Origin: Candidatus Binatia bacterium
GTDB lineage: Bacteria > Desulfobacterota > Binatia > UBA1149 > CAITLU01
Reading direction: 5' to 3'
Length of the DNA stretch: 64,000 nucleotides
Assembly: GCA_036493895.1 (NCBI GenBank)
Contig: DASXOZ010000006.1
Location: 50,088-114,087 of the forward strand
Part shown: positions 60,278 to 64,000 of the stretch, one piece after another
Position numbering within the stretch: position 1 is the first letter of the stretch
Layout: every line of letters begins with the position of its first letter
Position numbers and translations under genes: made by a program
The notes under the pieces: model-generated
Database searches by the model: none
The model's input: the letters and a program-made list of their open reading frames with translations, nothing else
What the model was told of the DNA's origin: nothing

Positions 60278-63154
60278 GTGAGCATGGCTAGCGGCATCGC
60301 CGTCGGGCAGCGCTACGTCAGCGACGCCGAGCCCGAGCTGGGCCTCGGACTCGTCATCGGCGTCGACGGCCGCATGGTCGAGCTGGCTTTCGCGGCGGCC
60401 GACGAAGTGCGACGCTACGTCGTCGGCTCCTCGCCGCTTCGCAGGGTGCGCTTTTCAGTCGGCGACGTGCTCGTGGACGAAGCGGGGCTTGCGCACCCGG
60501 TCGATGGCGTCGAAGAGCGAGACGAATTGCTCTTCTACCGGTCGGGCGAGGTCGAGCTGCCCGAGACGCGCGTGGCTGCGCGCACGGACGTCAGCGGCCC
60601 TCGCGAGCGGCTCCTGTCCGGAAGAGTCGATGCGCCGGCAGCCTTCGACTTGCGCGTGGAGACGCTCGAACGACTGCACGCCATCCGTGCCTCCCCGGTG
60701 CGCGGATTTGCCGGCCCCCGTATCGAGCTTCTGCCTCACCAGTTTTCCGTCGCCGGTGACGTCAGCGCGCGGCTTCTTCCCCGCGTCCTGCTGGCCGACG
60801 AGACCGGCCTCGGAAAGACGATCGAAGCGGGTCTGATCATCAGTCGCCTGATCCTTACCGGTCGCGCGGCAAGAGTGCTCGTCATCGTGCCGGACGCGCT
60901 CGTCAACCAGTGGCTCGTCGAGCTGAGGCGCCGCTTCCAGCTGCGATTCGCCGTGTTCGACGCCGAGCGATGCGACGCGATCGAAGAAAGCGAGCCGGGT
61001 ACCAATCCGTTCGTGCAGGACCAGTTCGTGCTCGCAGGGCTGTCGCTTTTTTCCGGAAACGAGGAGCGCAGCAGCCAGGCCGCCGACGCACGCTGGGACG
61101 TCGTCGTCGTCGACGAGGCCCATCACCTGCAGTGGTCGCGACAATCCGGACCCGGTGCGGGCTATGCAGCCGTCGAGCGCATCGCGCAGGGAAGCGAAGG
61201 CCTGCTGCTGCTGACGGCTACGCCCGAGCAGCTCGGCGCCGAAGGACACTTCGCGAGACTGCGGCTGCTCGATCCGGACCGCTACGGCGATTTCGAGCAG
61301 TGGCGCGAAGAAGCCGAAGGCTGGCGCGACGCGGCCCGCATCGCCGGCGAGCTCTCCGCGCAAGGGCCGCCATCGGCCGGTACTGCCGCCGATCTCGCTG
61401 GAATTCTCGGTCGTGACCTCGACGAAATTCGCACCGCCGCGCTGACGGAGCAGGGGCGCTGCCGCCTTCTGTCCGAGCTCATCGACCGTCACGGTCCCGG
61501 TCGCGTGATGTTTCGCAACACACGAGCCGCGGTGGCCGGATTTCCGCGCCGCAGTGTGCATCGCCACCAGCTCCAGGCACCGGCCGATGCGCTGCAGCGC
61601 GATGCCCTGCTGGCAAGGCTCGCAAGTGAGCTCTCGGCCGACGTCCCGGATCCGCGATCACGCCCGGAAGTTTCTTTCGATTTCAACGCCGATCCCCGCA
61701 TCGCTTGGCTCGTCGGTCTTCTCGGCGCCGACGGTCCGGCCAAGGTGCTCGTGCTCTGCAGCAGCGCAGCCAAGGTCGAAGCGCTCGAAGCGGCGATCGC
61801 TGCGCGCATCCGCATCGCCACGGCGCAGTTCCACGAAGGCCTGACGCTGCTGCAGCGCGACCGCGGCGCCGCGTGGTTTGCCGAGCCCGACGGCGCGAGG
61901 CTGATGATCTGCTCGGAGCTCGGCAGCGAAGGACGCAACTTCCAGCACGCCCAGCACCTCGTGTTGTTCGATCTTCCGCTCGATCCGGACGTGCTCGAAC
62001 AGAGAATCGGACGCCTCGACCGCATTGGCCAGCGCGGCACCGTCGAGATCCACGTGCCGTGGGTGGCCGGCAGCGGCCAGCAAGTCCTCGTGCGCTGGCT
62101 CGACGAGGGAATCGACGCGCTGCGGCGCCCGACTCTCGCCGCACGGCCGCTGCTGGAGCGATTCGGCAACCGCGTGCGCGAGCTTGCGACGAGTCCCATC
62201 GCGGCCGATTGCACCGAACAACTCGATCGCCTCGTCGCAGATACCGCCGAGGCCGCAAAAGAGCTGGCCGAGCACGTCGAGAAGGGCCGCGACCGGCTGC
62301 TCGAAATGGCTTCGCTTCGCCGCGAAATCGCCGATCCGCTGATTGCCGCCGTTCGCGCGCTCGACGAAGACGAAGCTCTCGAGGATTTCTTCCTGCGCAT
62401 CCTCGAGCATTTCCACGTGCCGGCCGAAGAAGCGTGGCCGCGCTGCTACCTTCTCAATCCGGACGGAACGCGAAGCCCCGATTTTCCCAGCCTCGAATCC
62501 AGCCAGACGATGCTTTCGTTCGACCGCCACACGGCACTGGTGCGCGAGGACCTCGCGTTCGCGACTGCCGATCATCCGCTTCTCTGCGATGCGATGGAGT
62601 TCCTGGTCGCCTCTCCCGGCGGCAATGCTTCGTTCGCGTTGCTCGAGGACGCCCAGCCGGCACGCCTTTGGCTCGAAGCGCTGTTCGTCGTCGAGCCGGT
62701 GGCTCCGGCCAGGCTGCATTGCGATCGATTCCTCGCGCCGGTGCCGGTGCGCATCGTGCTCGACCAGCACCTGCGCGAAGCGGTCGCGACCGACGATCCG
62801 TCGCAGTTCGACCTCGTCAGTGGCCGCGGCCAGTGGGTCGCGACGAACCAGGCGACGCTCGCTCCGCTGCTCGCGAAAATGTCTGTGCGCTGCAAAGAGC
62901 TCGCCGAGGAGCGCGCGGCGCTGCTTCGCCGCGACGCGAGGGCCGCTGCCTCGGCACAGCTCGGCGCCGAGCTCGAACGCCTGGCGAGCCTGGCTGCCGT
63001 CAATGCCGCCGTGCGTCCCGAAGAAGCCGATGCGCTCAGGGCGCAGCGCGAAGAGCTGGACGCCGCGCTCGCGGGCGCGCGCCTTCGCGCCGATTCGCTG
63101 CGTCTGGTCTGGCAGGGGCCGGTTTCCGGCGGCGATCCGAAGTTTCGCGCCTGA
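60278..63154 (+). CDS. rapA: RNA polymerase-associated ATPase RapA
   Basis: A 958-residue Swi2/Snf2-type protein that frees and recycles RNA polymerase. The RapA N terminus reads VGQRYVSDAEPELGLGLVIGVDGRMVELAF. Helicase motifs follow: LADETGLGKTIEAGLI (Walker A, near residue 175), VVVDEAHHL (near 277), LLLTATPEQLG, then the second lobe with ICSELGSEGRNFQHAQHLVLFDLPLDPDVLEQRIGRLDRIGQRG. The C-terminal RapA-specific region is complete and the length agrees with E. coli RapA (968). GTG 60278 or ATG 60284 may start it. Confidence 0.94.
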   Translation: MSMASGIAVGQRYVSDAEPELGLGLVIGVDGRMVELAFAAADEVRRYVVGSSPLRRVRFSVGDVLVDEAGLAHPVDGVEERDELLFYRSGEVELPETRVAARTDVSGPRERLLSGRVDAPAAFDLRVETLERLHAIRASPVRGFAGPRIELLPHQFSVAGDVSARLLPRVLLADETGLGKTIEAGLIISRLILTGRAARVLVIVPDALVNQWLVELRRRFQLRFAVFDAERCDAIEESEPGTNPFVQDQFVLAGLSLFSGNEERSSQAADARWDVVVVDEAHHLQWSRQSGPGAGYAAVERIAQGSEGLLLLTATPEQLGAEGHFARLRLLDPDRYGDFEQWREEAEGWRDAARIAGELSAQGPPSAGTAADLAGILGRDLDEIRTAALTEQGRCRLLSELIDRHGPGRVMFRNTRAAVAGFPRRSVHRHQLQAPADALQRDALLARLASELSADVPDPRSRPEVSFDFNADPRIAWLVGLLGADGPAKVLVLCSSAAKVEALEAAIAARIRIATAQFHEGLTLLQRDRGAAWFAEPDGARLMICSELGSEGRNFQHAQHLVLFDLPLDPDVLEQRIGRLDRIGQRGTVEIHVPWVAGSGQQVLVRWLDEGIDALRRPTLAARPLLERFGNRVRELATSPIAADCTEQLDRLVADTAEAAKELAEHVEKGRDRLLEMASLRREIADPLIAAVRALDEDEALEDFFLRILEHFHVPAEEAWPRCYLLNPDGTRSPDFPSLESSQTMLSFDRHTALVREDLAFATADHPLLCDAMEFLVASPGGNASFALLEDAQPARLWLEALFVVEPVAPARLHCDRFLAPVPVRIVLDQHLREAVATDDPSQFDLVSGRGQWVATNQATLAPLLAKMSVRCKELAEERAALLRRDARAAASAQLGAELERLASLAAVNAAVRPEEADALRAQREELDAALAGARLRADSLRLVWQGPVSGGDPKFRA

Positions 63155-63404
63155 CGGCCGCCGTCTCCGCAGCCGGTACGCCGTCACTCCACCTCACGAG
63201 TTTTCCCATCCGTGAATCGGAAAGCGGGGGGCGATTCCTACATCTGGGAATCAGGCTCCCGGATTTGCTGCACAAAATCAGCGGCGAACTTCTTGCAGTT
63301 GACCTGCAAAGCCCGAGGGGCGGACCGCGCGCAGACCTGCGCGCGGATGTGAGCACCTGCACCCCGCCGAAATCCTGCGCTGATCAACCCGAGGAAACAG
63401 ATCC

Positions 63405-64000
63405 ATGAGCCGATTTCGTTCGATCCCTTCGATCGTGGCAGCCTTTGCCGTCGTGCTGGCCGCCGCGTTGCCCGCGAGCGCCCAGCAGATCTACGGAACG
63501 CCCGGTTCACCGGCTTCCAGGATTGTCATCGACGGAAAAGAACTGCCGGCGCCGCCGCAGAAGTTCGATGGCGTGATCCGCGACAATGCCAAGGACTCGA
63601 AACCTTTCTGGCCGGCCACCGTCGTCCCGCCGCAAGGCGCACCCAACGTGCTGCTGATCATGACCGATGATGTCGGCTACGGCGCGCCGAGCACCTTCGG
63701 TGGCGTGATTCCGACACCGGCGCTCGACCGCGTCGCGAAAATGGGGCTTCGCTTCACCGACTTCCACTCGACGGCGCTCTGTTCGCCGACGCGGGCCGCA
63801 CTGATCACCGGGCGCAACCATCATTCGGTGGGCTTCGGGCAGATCTCCGAAATGTCCACCGGCTATCCCGGTTATGACAGCATCATCGACGAGAAGAGCA
63901 CGACGATCGGTCGCATCCTGAAAGAACACGGCTACGCGACGTCGTGGTTCGGAAAGGACCACAACGTTCCGGCGTTCGAAGCAACCCAGGCCGGCCCGTT
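63405..64000 (+). CDS. Arylsulfatase, N-terminal part (partial)
   Basis: The frame runs from ATG 63405 (GAGGAAACAG ribosome site) past the window end. It begins with a signal peptide (SIVAAFAVVLAAALPASA). The mature part reaches the sulfatase core with metal-binding LIMTDDVGYGAP (Asp88, Asp89) and the formylglycine motif CSPTRAALITGRN, where Cys126 is the residue oxidised to formylglycine. This needs a formylglycine-generating enzyme and export through Sec or Tat. The substrate is not determinable from this part. The 250 bases before it hold no other gene; a 6-base inverted repeat (GATTCC/GGAATC at 63234-63253) is the only local structure. Confidence 0.9.
   Translation, partial: MSRFRSIPSIVAAFAVVLAAALPASAQQIYGTPGSPASRIVIDGKELPAPPQKFDGVIRDNAKDSKPFWPATVVPPQGAPNVLLIMTDDVGYGAPSTFGGVIPTPALDRVAKMGLRFTDFHSTALCSPTRAALITGRNHHSVGFGQISEMSTGYPGYDSIIDEKSTTIGRILKEHGYATSWFGKDHNVPAFEATQAGP

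Noticed and set aside
63155..63404. Sigma54 promoter before the arylsulfatase
   Set aside because: A GG and GC pair near 63256-63270 has 11 bases between and not the required 10.

Overview
The window is 64 kb of very GC-rich (roughly two thirds G+C by eye), densely coding chromosomal DNA from a Gram-negative-type bacterium. Supporting signs are Tat translocase genes, a bifunctional PBP1A, an AsmA-like outer-envelope protein, lipoproteins, RapA, PTS-Ntr enzyme I and Bax-inhibitor/YccA. The gene mixture (deltaproteobacterial-style arg/dap clustering, an actinobacterial-style ferrochelatase, DhnA-type aldolase, methylcrotonyl-CoA carboxylase genes) and two very large Cys-rich secreted proteins fit an uncultured soil or sediment lineage near Myxococcota, Desulfobacterota or Binatota. 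That placement is inference. No rRNA, tRNA, CRISPR array, phage or insertion sequence was seen.

Layout. 1-4.6 kb: end of citrate synthase, ferrochelatase, class I aldolase, an exported hydrolase and a secreted protein of unknown role. 4.6-11.2 kb: a minus-strand run of cobB, a DegT aminotransferase, thiD, ptsP and an unknown gene, most joined by stop/start overlaps. 11.3-19.3 kb: PBP1A, a histone-deacetylase-like enzyme, tatB-tatC, and a minus-strand trio of AsmA-like protein, small zinc-ribbon membrane protein and DUF4911-like protein. 19.3-22.3 kb: enoyl-CoA hydratase, a small Cys-rich protein, an alpha/beta hydrolase and xerC. 22.5-29.1 kb: argB-argD-argF-argG-argH plus a lipoprotein, compact and co-directional. 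29.2-36.7 kb: a serine hydrolase, then fabD, a flavoprotein, dapF-dapA-dapB, folK and a transaldolase/FSA. Arginine and lysine/peptidoglycan precursor synthesis therefore lie side by side.

36.8-48.5 kb: a PAS-HisKA-receiver protein without an ATPase domain, a cobalamin adenosyltransferase, a metallo-beta-lactamase-fold hydrolase, the first giant Cys-rich secreted protein (with a strong terminator), an MDR oxidoreductase, 3-hydroxyacyl-CoA dehydrogenase, a degenerate ADP-ribosylglycohydrolase-like protein, an epimerase, an acyltransferase and a HupE/UreJ-like membrane protein. 48.7-55.1 kb: a HAD phosphatase, a methylcrotonyl-type carboxylase split over three genes with a LysR regulator in line, and an alcohol dehydrogenase. 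55.2-64 kb: the second giant Cys-rich protein (minus strand), a glycosyltransferase, a Bax-inhibitor-1 protein, rapA and the start of an arylsulfatase.

The least explained features are the pair of paralogous Cys-rich exported proteins and a dispersed family of palindromic intergenic repeats (core TGGGGTCAGGCACCA and a self-palindromic variant ATGGGGTCTGACCCCAT), present at five places with no mobile element nearby. Two genes appear to start at CTG inside CTGA overlaps, and several promoters lie so close to their start codons that the mRNAs would be leaderless.
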